Assembly (NCBI GenBank): GCA_025526995.1
Contig: JAHLKG010000013.1
Span: forward strand, 434,001 to 498,000
Length of the DNA stretch: 64,000 nt
Reading direction: 5' to 3'
Origin: Powellomyces hirtus
Taxonomy: Eukaryota > Chytridiomycota > Chytridiomycetes > Spizellomycetales > Powellomycetaceae
Shown: positions 22,490-31,691 of the stretch, one piece after another
How positions within the stretch are numbered: position 1 is the stretch's first letter
Layout: every line of letters starts with the position of its first letter
Translations under genes and position numbers: made by a program
The notes under the pieces: generated by a model
The model's database searches: none
Told to the model about the DNA's origin: nothing
Seen by the model: the letters and a program-made list of their open reading frames with translations, nothing else

Positions 22490-23235
22490 CGGCCATCGTC
22501 CAACAATGCCGGTATCTCACCTAGTGAGGTCTACTGCCTTGCAGTCTTCGGCCCATTGTCCAACGATTCCGGCATCTCACCCAGCGAGATATGCTGCCCA
22601 GCAGCCTTCGGCCATCGTCCAACAATGCCGGCATCTCACCTTGTGAGGTCTACTGCCTCGCAGTCTTCGGCTCATCGCCCAGCGATCCCGGCATCTTGCC
22701 CAGCGAGGTATGTCGCCCAGCGACCTTCGGCCCATCGTCAAACGATGCCGGTATCCTGGCCGAAGCCCTTCTCTTCTCTTTCGCGTGGGTATGTACTACG
22801 GACATGGTCCCCGCGGGTCTCGAGGTACGCTGCCATGCAAATCTGGTGCCGGTCACCTTGCATCGGCAGCCGGTTGATGCCCAGCATCACCCTTCTCACC
22901 CAGTGAGGTATGCCGCCCAGCGGCCTTCGGCCCATCGTCAAACAATGCCGGTATCTTGGCCGAAGCCCTTCTCTTCCCCTTCGCGTAGGTATGTACCACG
23001 GCCATGGTCACCGCGGGTCTCGAGGTACGCTGCCATGCAAATCTGGTGCCGGTCACCTTGCATCGGCAAGCCGTCGGCTCATCGCCCAGCGATCCCGGCA
23101 TCTCACCCAGTGAGGTATGCTGCCCAGCAGCCTTTGGCCATCGTCCAACAATGCCGGCATCTCGCCCAGCGAGGTATGCTGCCCAGCAGCCTTCGGCCAT
23201 CGTCCAACGATGCCGAGATCTCGCGCTATAATGTC
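22490..23235. repeat. About 60-bp minisatellite plus duplicated 130-bp block
   Basis: About nine units of roughly 60 bp (catcgtccaacaatgccgg..., cacccagtgaggtatgctgc...) lie downstream of the antisense gene and beyond the chromodomain end. They are interrupted twice by a near-identical block of about 130 bp (about 22740-22870 and 22940-23070) containing gaagcccttctcttc and tcgaggtacgctgccatgc. No coding function is apparent on either strand. Confidence 0.8.
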
Positions 23236-23285
23236 CTCTACCTCAAGTAGCATATCTCTTGTTAATTTACGGTACAGCTCGCTAT

Positions 23286-26200
23286 CTAGGTTCTCTTACG
23301 TCGCCTGGCTGCTAGCCTTTGGCCGCGGTCCTCTCCGGGGTGCTCCCGAAGCCATTCTTCCAGTGCGGTCGTCCCCTTCACGTGTGCATACAGCTCCCAC
23401 GTGTTCTGGGTGCTGTTGTAACCTGTCCACTTGACTAAGAACTGCTCGGTGTTCCTGTGCCATCTGGCGTTTAGGATCTTGTCCACTTGGTAGGTCTCCT
23501 AACCGTCTTCGTCCTTCTCGGGCTCAGGCGGAGCGGTGACCTGTCTGTACGGGGTACCGCCCGGGTCATGGTAACGTCTCAGAATGCTGACATGAAAGAC
23601 TGGGTGCAACCCGGTGAACTCCTTGGGTAGTTCGAGCTTGTAGGTGTCAGGATGCGGGCCCTTGCCGCGTACTGTGAATGGCCCAATCCATTGTTCAGCC
23701 AGCTTTTTGTTCCTTGTGGTGACGCTGGTAATCGCGATACCCTCACGGTGAAGTCAGACCTTGTCACCTTCTCGGTATGCTTCTGTGTGCTTCTTGCGGT
23801 CGTAGTACTTTGCCTGCTGGTCCTGTGCGTCTCGGAGCCATTGCTGCACGATGCAACTCACGTTGGCGAATTCCTTAATCCATCTCTCCACGGCGGTTTG
23901 TGCCGATTGCCTTATCATCTCCCCGGGGTTAGGTGCTACGCATTGGTTCGGTACCCGGGGAACGCGGCCTAGGTCAATCTCGAAAGGGGATAGTCCCGTC
24001 GACGTCTGCGGCGTTCGGTTGTAGTTGTACTCGAGGGTGGGGAGTAAGCTCTTCCAGTTGGAGCCGGCATAGTCAAGATAGGAGCCCATGATTCCCTTGA
24101 TTGTCTTGATGGCGTTCTCCGCCTTGCCATCGGTCTGTTGGTGTCGTGCCGACGAGAGTTCCTGTTTGACGTCGAGTGCCCGCATAAAGTACCGCCAGAA
24201 TTCTGATAGCCACTTGGGGTCCCGGTCGCTCACGATGGTGTGGGGCAACCCCGTGTGGCGAAATGCCTGTTCCAGAAAGAGTTGAGCCGTCTCCTGAGCT
24301 GTAGCGCGTGTGTTAGTAGGTAGAAGTATCACGCGGCATGAAAGGTAGTCAACAATGAGTAGTACGGCGTCCGTCGTCTTGGTCAGTCTCTTGCCGGTGT
24401 TGTGCGAAGGGTTCTTCGTCGCGTCGGGCTCTACCCGAGGTTCCCCCCCCTTAGAGCCTGACGTGGGGAAGAATATATCCATGCCGATTTGTTGCCAACG
24501 AGCGTCGGGGATCGGTAAGCTGCGGAGGAAACCGATTGGTGCGGCGCGCTTGTGACGTTGGCATGTAGGGCAAGTGCGGACATATTGGTACACATCACGT
24601 TCCATGTGAGGCCAATAGTACGACTCCAGAAGTTTGGCGAGCGTCCGTTGTACACCGGAGTGGCCGCCGTTCGTGAGGGAGTCATGATGGGTCTGAAGAA
24701 GTGGCCCCCGTAGACTGTCGGGGACGTACCGACGGTCGTGGTACATCAAGAATCGGTGCGGAGGGGAGTCCACTGTCCGGAATCGGCGCGCATGGCCGGA
24801 CAGGTTCTCCTGTGGACCGTCAAGGGTTAGGAGGATGTTTTGGCCAAAATCATCGGATGCGAGCGCTCAGGTCCAGTCCGCATCGGTCGGCATGTGCGTT
24901 GTTGCGGTTATTTCCGGTTGCACAATGGCGGTGACCACGTCAATCTTGGCCTGGCAGGTCGCACACTTGGGGGCGTAAGTCGGGTCGCAACTTAGGAAGT
25001 CGGCGATCGAGTTCCATGTGCCGGGGAGGTATTCCACTGAGAAATCGAACTGTTGGAGGAACTCGACCCAGCCCGCTTGGCAACGTGACAGGTGGGGTTG
25101 TTCCTGAAGGTAGATCAGGGATTTGTGGTCGACAAAAGCACGGAAGGGGCGGCCAATGAGGTAATGGCGGTTGGCGCGTATGGATTTGACCAGCCCCAGC
25201 AGTTCTTGTTCATGTACTGGGTATCGGGTTTCGGCTGGTTGCATCTTGCGGGAGTAGTATGTCACCGGGCGAAGTTGCGGAAGGTTAGCTTAGCCTGATT
25301 TGGTGGTAGGTAGTGGATGAGGGTATGGGAAATCCCCTGCGGCCGGCTGTGCCAGCCATCCACCGTAGGTGTAGCCCGATGCGTCGGTAAACAAGTAGGT
25401 GTCGAGCGCCGGGTCGAAATACGCTAGGGTAGGTGCCGAAGAGCATAATTCCTTTAAGTGGTTGAACGCCTGGTCCTCCTCGTCGCCCCATTGCCATGGG
25501 CGATTGCCGGATTGTAGGTTCGTTAACGGTAGGGTGATCTGTGCATACTCGGGGATGTATTCTTTGACGTAGTTGACGAGGCCCATAAAACTAAGGAGTT
25601 CCAGGGAGTTGGTCGGGCGAGGTTGTTCCCGGACCGCAGTCACCTTGGAGGGGGCGATACTCAGGCCATCCTTGCCAACTCGGTGGCCGCAGAACTCGAC
25701 TTCGTCAACCGCCCATTGACATTTGCTGGGTTTGACGTGGAGGCGATGTTCCGCCAAGGTCTTGAGGACCTTGTCGACGTGCTGAATGTGCGAACTCATG
25801 TCCGTGCTGAATATGAGGATATCGTCGAGGTATGAGATCACGTAGGCGTCGTACTTGTTGCCCAAGAGCTTGTTGGTTAGTTGCTGGAATGTAGCAGGTG
25901 CATTAGTTAAGCCGAAAGGTAGAACATTGTATTTGAAATGTCCAAAACGTGTTCGGAACGCTGTTTTCTCCCTATCTTCCGGTCGGATCATGATGCAGTG
26001 GTATGCGTCGCGGATGTCGATCGCGGTGAATACCCGCATGTTGACAAGCCTGTCGCGCAGCTCCAAGAGGTTCGGAAGTGGCGTGGCATCCTTGTGAGTC
26101 ATCTTGTTCAGTGCCCGGTAGTCAATGCAGCAGCGTAGGCCACCATCCTTCTTTGGGGCAAATAGGATGGGCGTGCCCCACGGACTGCGAGAGTGTGAGC

Positions 26201-28292
26201 TCCAACCCTTGTCCATTAAACGCTGCATCTGCTGGCCAAGCTCGTCCAGTTCGTCAGGGCTCAAATGCCGGAGTGGCTGCATCACGGGCTTTGAGCCGGG
26301 TTTGAGCCAAATGGTGAAATTGTCCTTGCCTCGGTCCGGAGGCATGCCTGACTGCTCGGTGAATAGCGTCGTGACGTATTTCTCTAGGGTCAGTCGGAGC
26401 GGATGGTCGGCTGCCAGCGCCTCTAGCGGGTCCTCTTGATCTGCCGCCTCGAATACTCCAGTGATCTTGCCCTTCTTCATCAAGCGTTTCCATTGCTTGG
26501 CCGTGTAGATTCCTTCTGCATTGAGTGCTGGCTTTGCCGGCTGGAATCTGCGGGGCCATACTTCTCGTGGGGAGAGTAGGCGGGCGGCGCACGCGGACGG
26601 TGCTTCCCAATGGCGGTTGGTCGATTTGGCTCGAAGGCTGAGGGTCTGGCCGTTGTGGTAGAACGTCATTGTTGGAAAGCCCTCTTGGTCAAAGAGCCCT
26701 CGGACGTCCAGCCCCAATATGAATGGCAAGCCCAGTTTGGCATCGACCCTGATCGGCGCGACCATGAATGGTACGGTATCCTCCCGGTAGGTGATCTTCT
26801 CCTCGGTGAACACCGAGAGGTCCCCGCAGGTCATCTTTGTTGCCCCGTAGTTTTCCACTCTGTCGCCCCACCGGACCTCCAGCGGAGTTGGAGAGGTGTA
26901 GGTCCGGAGGCCGTGTTTGGCGGCCCAAGTGTCGCTGATGATCAGGGTATTACATCCAGTATCGATTAGGATGCACAAATGTCTTCCTGTGAATGCGGGG
27001 TCCCGGTCTGTCCGTGGGGATCTTGTCTTGCATCCGGGGTTGGGGTACTGAGACGGTGCAAGCGTTCAGCACCCGGGGCGAAAATCCGAGCTGTTGACTG
27101 AGCCCCCGTCGCTGGCCGTCTCGTCTCCGGACCCTTCGGTGATCTCTACAGGGGCGGCGAACGTCCTATGCTCACCGGTTTTGCCTTTACTTGCTGGGCA
27201 CCCACGGGCGTAATGCCCTTTGCTCCCGCAATTGAAACATTTGTTGCGCTCACGGCGTTCGTTGTAGATGGTGTGCTCACGGCGTGAAATCCCTTGGTAG
27301 TTGTCCATACCGTGTGTGGGACGACCTGAGCCATAGGGGGTGTGGCGTCCCCTTTCTTGTGCTTGATAGTTCCCTCGATGTACCTGAGCCGGCTGGACTG
27401 CAGCGTACTGACGTCTCCTTCCGTCGGGGGTTACCCGCGCGACATCGTCCGCATAGCCTCGAATCCTGTAGCATAGTAGAGCTTCGTTCTGTAGCTCGGT
27501 GATCGGGATCTCGGCGCCATTATTCCTCATGATTGCGGCATAGCAGTGGTCCCGAATGCGCTGGCTGACATGGTTGGTCGAGAATCCGGTCAAGAAGTAG
27601 TCACGTTCTTGCCTTGGGGTAAGCCGCTCCTTGTCATTGAGCGTTGCGATCTGGGCCCAAAGGGTATTGAACTTGGCGATATACTCCGATATGCTATTAG
27701 TGAAAACCAGCCGCTTCATCTTTGCTTCTGCGGTGTTTTGTAAGTTGGCGGGGTAAAAGCGGATGCGGAGGATCCTCGTGAATTCCTCCAATGTCGAGGG
27801 CTGGTCGTCGGCATCCCTGAGCATCTGCCACCACTCATCGGCGGTCTCCTTGAGGTAGCCTGAGATGTGATCGACGTCCCGGTGGTCCGTCCTGAATGTG
27901 GTTGTCTCAAGGTAGCTTGTATGGACCTTCAAGAACTCATCGACCTTAGACACCATTTCCTCGCTGTTTCCTTTGCCGTCGAAGTGTGTCAGCTGCTTGC
28001 GAAGGTTCTTGCGGCGTTCCTTTTCGGCTTGCATTCGTGCTCGGTTTTCTTCCGCCAGGATGATGTCGACGTGCGGTGCTGCAGCTGCCGGTTGGACTGG
28101 AGTCGAAATCCTTGAAAGGAGAGTGGCGAAGCGTGCCTCTCCCATTGCGATCTGTTCCTGCAGTAGGCGTTGGGTCTCCGCCAGTTGTGCGGTCAACATT
28201 ATGACGGGGTTGTCGGTCGGTGTGTCGACTTCGGGTTCTCCTACTGCCGGGCTTTCTCCTGCCATTGGGCTGTTCCTGGTGCTACGTGCCAT
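23286..28292 (-). pseudogene. Chromovirus Gag-Pol polyprotein with five in-frame stops
   Basis: One frame runs 1,669 codons from ATG 28292 to TAG 23286, broken by TGA 27066, TAA 25290, TGA 24867, TGA 23754 and TAG 23499, with no frameshift. Gag has a capsid-like region (ETADEWWQML) and a CCHC knuckle CFNCGSKGHYARGC. Protease: LIDTGCNTL. RT: FTAIDIRDAYH and YLDDILIF. RNase H: TYYSRKMQPAETRYPVHEQE. Integrase: zinc site HHDSLTNGGHSG...CPTCQ, catalytic GMDIFF, VSDRDPKW and DGKAENAIK. The C-terminal chromodomain YQVDKILNARWHRNTEQFLV/KWTGY usually targets integration to modified chromatin. The stop after gag might be a natural readthrough site; the others interrupt conserved domains, so the copy is inactive. 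Confidence 0.93.
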
Positions 28293-28310
28293 TGTTGTCG
28301 TCTACGGGGT

Positions 28311-28320
28311 GGTGCTACCA
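28311..28320 (-). other. Primer-binding site of the gypsy element
   Basis: TGGTAGCACC on the minus strand directly follows the 5' LTR end (ATTATTACA). It is identical to the site at 1923-1932 and matches an initiator-Met tRNA 3' end. Confidence 0.8.
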
Positions 28321-28595
28321 TGTAATAATACTAGGTCCGTTGCCAGAGTCTAGTCTTCTATTCGGGAATTCCCTACCTCTAATTCTACTGTTAGATCACT
28401 AAGTCTTGAATGCGCCCTCGTCGGAGCATTCCTTCTTTTCTTCTGGGCCGCGGAGCGGCCCTGGTCACGTGATGGCCATCCGTGGCCATCCCTGAGGTCT
28501 AGTACCCTTCGGGATGCTGACGCTAGCATCCATCTCGCGCGGGGCCCTTCCCGACGCGTGTCTAGGCTTAGGCTGGTGAGCCACGCCTCATTACA
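28321..28595 (-). repeat. 5' LTR of the gypsy element (275 bp)
   Basis: Same length as the 3' LTR and 268/275 identical. It is followed by the TCCGT duplication at 28596-28600 and then by the transposase C-terminus. Confidence 0.95.
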
Positions 28596-28774
28596 TCCGT
28601 GCACGACGTCCGCTACCAACAGGGATTCCAGCATTGAGGACAGCGCTTGAAGAGGAATGGTACAAAATACCAGTTTCTGTCATCAGAGACCTCTACAGCC
28701 AGTGCGAGCATCGATGTGGAGTGATCTGGCAGGCTGGCGGAGGTCCTTCAAGGTTTTAGATGTTGGGTCTGGGA

Positions 28775-30640
28775 AGCGGTCCATAGTCAAAAAACCATCG
28801 AAAAAACGCGAAATGGAATAACTCTGTCAATACCCGTCCAATTGACGAAAGGAAGACAGTTCTGAACTCGCCAGGGCCTGTTCTACGATGTGGGAGCGGC
28901 GGAGGGGGATCTGGTGTGTTTGGGAAGCGAAATGCCTGCAGAGATGTCGTCCATAAGTCAAAAAACCGTCGAAAAAACGCGAAATGGAATAACTCTGTCA
29001 ATACCCGTCCAATTGACGAAAGGAAGACAGTTCTGAACTCGCCAGGGTCCGCTCTACGTTGGGGTAATGCGGCGCTGGTTCTGTGTCGGGTCTGGGAAGC
29101 GAAATGCGCACAGAGATGTTGTCCATAAGTCAAAAAACCGTCAAAAAAACGCGAAATGCAATAACTCTGTCAATACCCGTCCAATTGATGAAAGGAAGAC
29201 AGTTCTGAACTCGCCAGGGCCTGTTCTACGATGTGGGAGCGGCGGAGGGGGATCTGGTGTGTTTGGGAAGCGAAATGCCTGCAGAGATGTCGTCCATAAG
29301 TCAAAAAACCGTCGAAAAAACGCGAAATGGAATAACTCTGTCAATACCCGTCCAATTGACGAAAGGAAGACAGTTCTGAACTCGCCAGGGCCTGTTCTAC
29401 GATGTGGGAGCGGCGGAGGGGGATCTGGTGTGTTTGGGAAGCGAAATGCCTGCAGAGATGTCGTCCATAAGTCAAAAAACCGTCGAAAAAACGCGAAATG
29501 GAATAACTCTGTCAATACCCGTCCAATTGACGAAAGGAAAACAGTTATGAACTCGCCAGGGCCTGTTCTACGATGTGGGAACGGCGGAGGGGGATCTGGT
29601 GTGTTTGGGAAGCGAAATGCCTGCAGAGATGTCGTCCATAAGTCAAAAAACCGTCGAAAAAACGCGAAATGGAATAACTCTGTCAATACCCGTCCAATTG
29701 ACGAAAGGAAGACAGTTCTGAACTCGCCAGGGCCTGTTCTACGATGTGGGAGCGGCGGAGGGGGATCTGGTGTGTTTGGGAAGCGAAATGCCTGCAGAGA
29801 TGTCGTCCATAAGTCAAAAAACCGTCGAAAAAACGCGAAATGGAATAACTCTGTCAATACCCGTCCAATTGACGAAAGGAAAACAGTTATGAACTCGCCA
29901 GGGCCTGTTCTACGATGTGGGAACGGCGGAGGGGGATCTGGTGTGTTTGGGAAGCGAAATGCCTGCAGAGATGTCGTCCATAAGTCAAAAAACCGTCGAA
30001 AAAACGCGAAATGGAATAACTCTGTCAATACCCGTCCAATTGACGAAAGGAAGACAGTTCTGAACTCGCCAGGGCCTGTTCTACGATGTGGGAGCGGCGG
30101 AGGGGGATCTGGTGTGTTTGGGAAGCGAAATGCCTGCAGAGATGTCGTCCATAAGTCAAAAAACCGTCGAAAAAACGCGAAATGGAATAACTCTGTCAAT
30201 ACCCGTCCAATTGACGAAAGGAAAACAGTTATGAACTCGCCAGGGCCTGTTCTACGATGTGGGAACGGCGGAGGGGGATCTGGTGTGTTTGGGAAGCGAA
30301 ATGCCTCCAGAGATGTCGTCCATAAGTCAAAAAACCGTCGAAAAAACGCGAAATGGAATAACTCTGTCAATACCCGTCCAATTGACGAAAGGAAAACAGT
30401 TATGAACTCGCCAGGGCCTGTTCTACGATGTGGGAACGGCGGAGGGGGATCTGGTGTGTTTGGGAAGCGAAATGCCTGCAGAGATGTCGTCCATAAGTCA
30501 AAAAACCGTCGAAAAAACGCGAAATGGAATAAATCTGTCAATACCCGTTCAATTGACGAAAGGAAGACAGTTCTGAACTCGCCAGGGTCCGCTCTACATT
30601 GGGGTAATGCGGCGCTGGGTCTGTGTTGGGTCTGAGATGC
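28775..30640. repeat. 171-bp satellite array, 11 units
   Basis: Tandem 171-bp units (57 codons), aligned on ccata-agtcaaaaaaccgtc at 28781, 28951, 29123, 29294, 29465 and so on to about 30486. Two sequence classes occur, AGTTCTGAACTC with GGGAGCGG and AGTTATGAACTC with GGGAACGG, in the order A, A', A, A, B, A, B, A, B, B, A'', so part of the array has an AB higher-order unit. A' and A'' near the two ends share a diverged ggtccgctctac segment. It lies between the transposase stop and the right inverted repeat. Both strands are open for over 500 codons only because the unit is a multiple of three without stops. Confidence 0.95.
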
Positions 30641-30949
30641 GAAATGCACACAGAGACGTCACATAATTTGGGCATAGCTTCCGCCTGCTGGTTTGTGAGA
30701 CCGGTAGCAGACTGGTGACGGATACGCTGCTGCCCTGCGAAAGCACAATGACAGCAGTAACCGACAGGCCTTAACTGCACGACGAAAAGCGTCCATGCAG
30801 AAAGTCTACTGGCAGGGGTTGCGGAATGGCAATGCCGAGGGAGTCCATGGGAGAAGGGGAGCTTAAGTCTGCTCGACGGTTGGCGCCTGGCAGTGCGTGA
30901 CGCAGACCGGTACAGTGGTATTCAAGCCCCAAAGAATGGTAATGGACAA

Positions 30950-30992
30950 AAGCGATTTTGCGCGCTGTGCATCTCAAACGCAAACGCACTTG
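30950..30992 (-). repeat. Right terminal inverted repeat of Tc1/mariner element
   Basis: Reverse complement of the left repeat (40/43), ending ...GCAAACGCACTTG before TA at 30993-30994. Confidence 0.85.
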
Positions 30993-30994
30993 TA

Positions 30995-31691
30995 CCGAAG
31001 GCAACGTGTTGAGACTGGCGCCTGGGAAGAGGGCAGCAGAGGTCATCACGCTTGTGGTCAACGACAGTGTGACACGCTCGTAGTAGCCCTCGTCCTTTCA
31101 GGGTCCCCAGACAAAAAGATGGCGTGCCTGCAGTACTGTAGGTACGGTAGGTAGCATCAGCGCGGTCGGCGGTGTAGCGTTCTTCCTTCCATGCGTTTCT
31201 CTGCGCCCGGAACATTTGTATTTTTGTCTTCTTTTTCTGTTGGCTTCCTTTCTGTCGTCATTTTCGACCATCTAAACCCTCCCGCCTTTTTTATACTTTT
31301 CTGTTGTATGGTATTTGGCCATCCCTCCTTGCGCCCTCCCGCTTCCGTGTGCGCGCGCTTCAAGTGCATACCTCGTGTGTTTTCACGCTTTCGCCATTCT
31401 CCACCGATATTTTGACGCACAGTTTATCTTTTACAAAGGTATGTATGACCTGTGCCTGTCGTCCCCATGCAGTGCCTTGGGTCCGGAGGGATGGCGTGAA
31501 TGGTAGTGTGGAGGTTTCTGGCCTTCACGTCTGCGCAGAGTTCCAAAATTGCTCAGGTTCGACATTGTTTACCAACACGAGTCAGACAACTGATACAGTT
31601 CAGCTTTCTTTTTTGGCCATCAGAAGACCTTATTTTTTGAAACTCTCGTTGGGTGCGCGGCACTTTCTGACATTTACCTGGGCGGTCGTTC
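30995..31691. other. 5' flank of the 2,101-residue protein gene
   Basis: Pyrimidine-rich sequence (31220-31300). A possible 5'-UTR intron donor (aaaggtatgtatgac) lies at about 31438. No supported gene was found. Confidence 0.4.

Larger units (their letters stand above)
20754..28595 (-). mobile_element. Ty3/gypsy chromodomain retrotransposon (chromovirus), 7,842 bp
   Basis: A complete element in minus orientation: 5' LTR 28321-28595, primer site 28311-28320, gag-pol 28292-23286 in a single frame, a 2.2-kb region with a minisatellite and an antisense gene, a polypurine tract at 21029-21036 and 3' LTR 20754-21028. LTRs begin TGTAATGAGG and end ATTATTACA. Domain order gag, protease, RT, RNase H, integrase, chromodomain identifies a chromovirus. 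Five in-frame stops show this copy is dead. It sits in a transposase gene with a TCCGT duplication. Confidence 0.93.
19589..28759 (+). pseudogene. Tc1/mariner transposase gene, split by gypsy insertion
   Basis: Coding pieces: 19589-20531, an intron 20532-20592 (GTGAGA...TTTCCAG), 20593-20753, then after the insertion 28601-28759 ending in TAG. The N-terminal half has helix-turn-helix DNA-binding motifs (GLTKGQIAARLGVSQSTISR, then SRSKVYKIIKQL). The catalytic triad is visible: Asp in VIHSDESYF, Asp in QEDGASPHT, Glu in PDLNIIEKAW, the last two separated by 35 residues. The C-terminal piece (ARRPLPTGIPALRTALEEEW...GVIWQAGG) is in phase with the upstream half once one TCCGT duplication and the insert are discounted. 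The start was chosen at MSSDETSIKR, the first ATG. The enzyme cuts and pastes DNA; this copy is disrupted. Confidence 0.9.
19438..30992 (+). mobile_element. Tc1/mariner DNA transposon, interrupted by a gypsy element
   Basis: Bounded by 43-bp terminal inverted repeats starting CAAGTGCGTTTGC (19438-19480 and 30950-30992, 40/43 identical), each flanked by the dinucleotide TA (19436-19437 and 30993-30994), the canonical target duplication of the superfamily. Inside are a spliced transposase gene, a nested LTR retrotransposon (20754-28595) and an 11-copy 171-bp satellite. Without the nested element it would be about 3.7 kb. The broken transposase means it could move only if enzyme were supplied in trans. 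Confidence 0.85.

Noticed and set aside
22490..23235. CRISPR-like array
   Set aside because: The units are contiguous tandem repeats without unique spacers, in a eukaryotic retrotransposon.
28775..30640. Relation to primate alpha satellite because of the 171-bp unit
   Set aside because: Length coincidence only; no sequence resemblance seen and the array lies inside a fungal transposon.
29067..30649. Open frames of about 520 codons on the plus strand and about 500 on the minus strand
   Set aside because: Both are produced by a 171-bp tandem satellite whose unit is a multiple of three and lacks stops. Opposite strands cannot both be genes here, and composition shows no domain.
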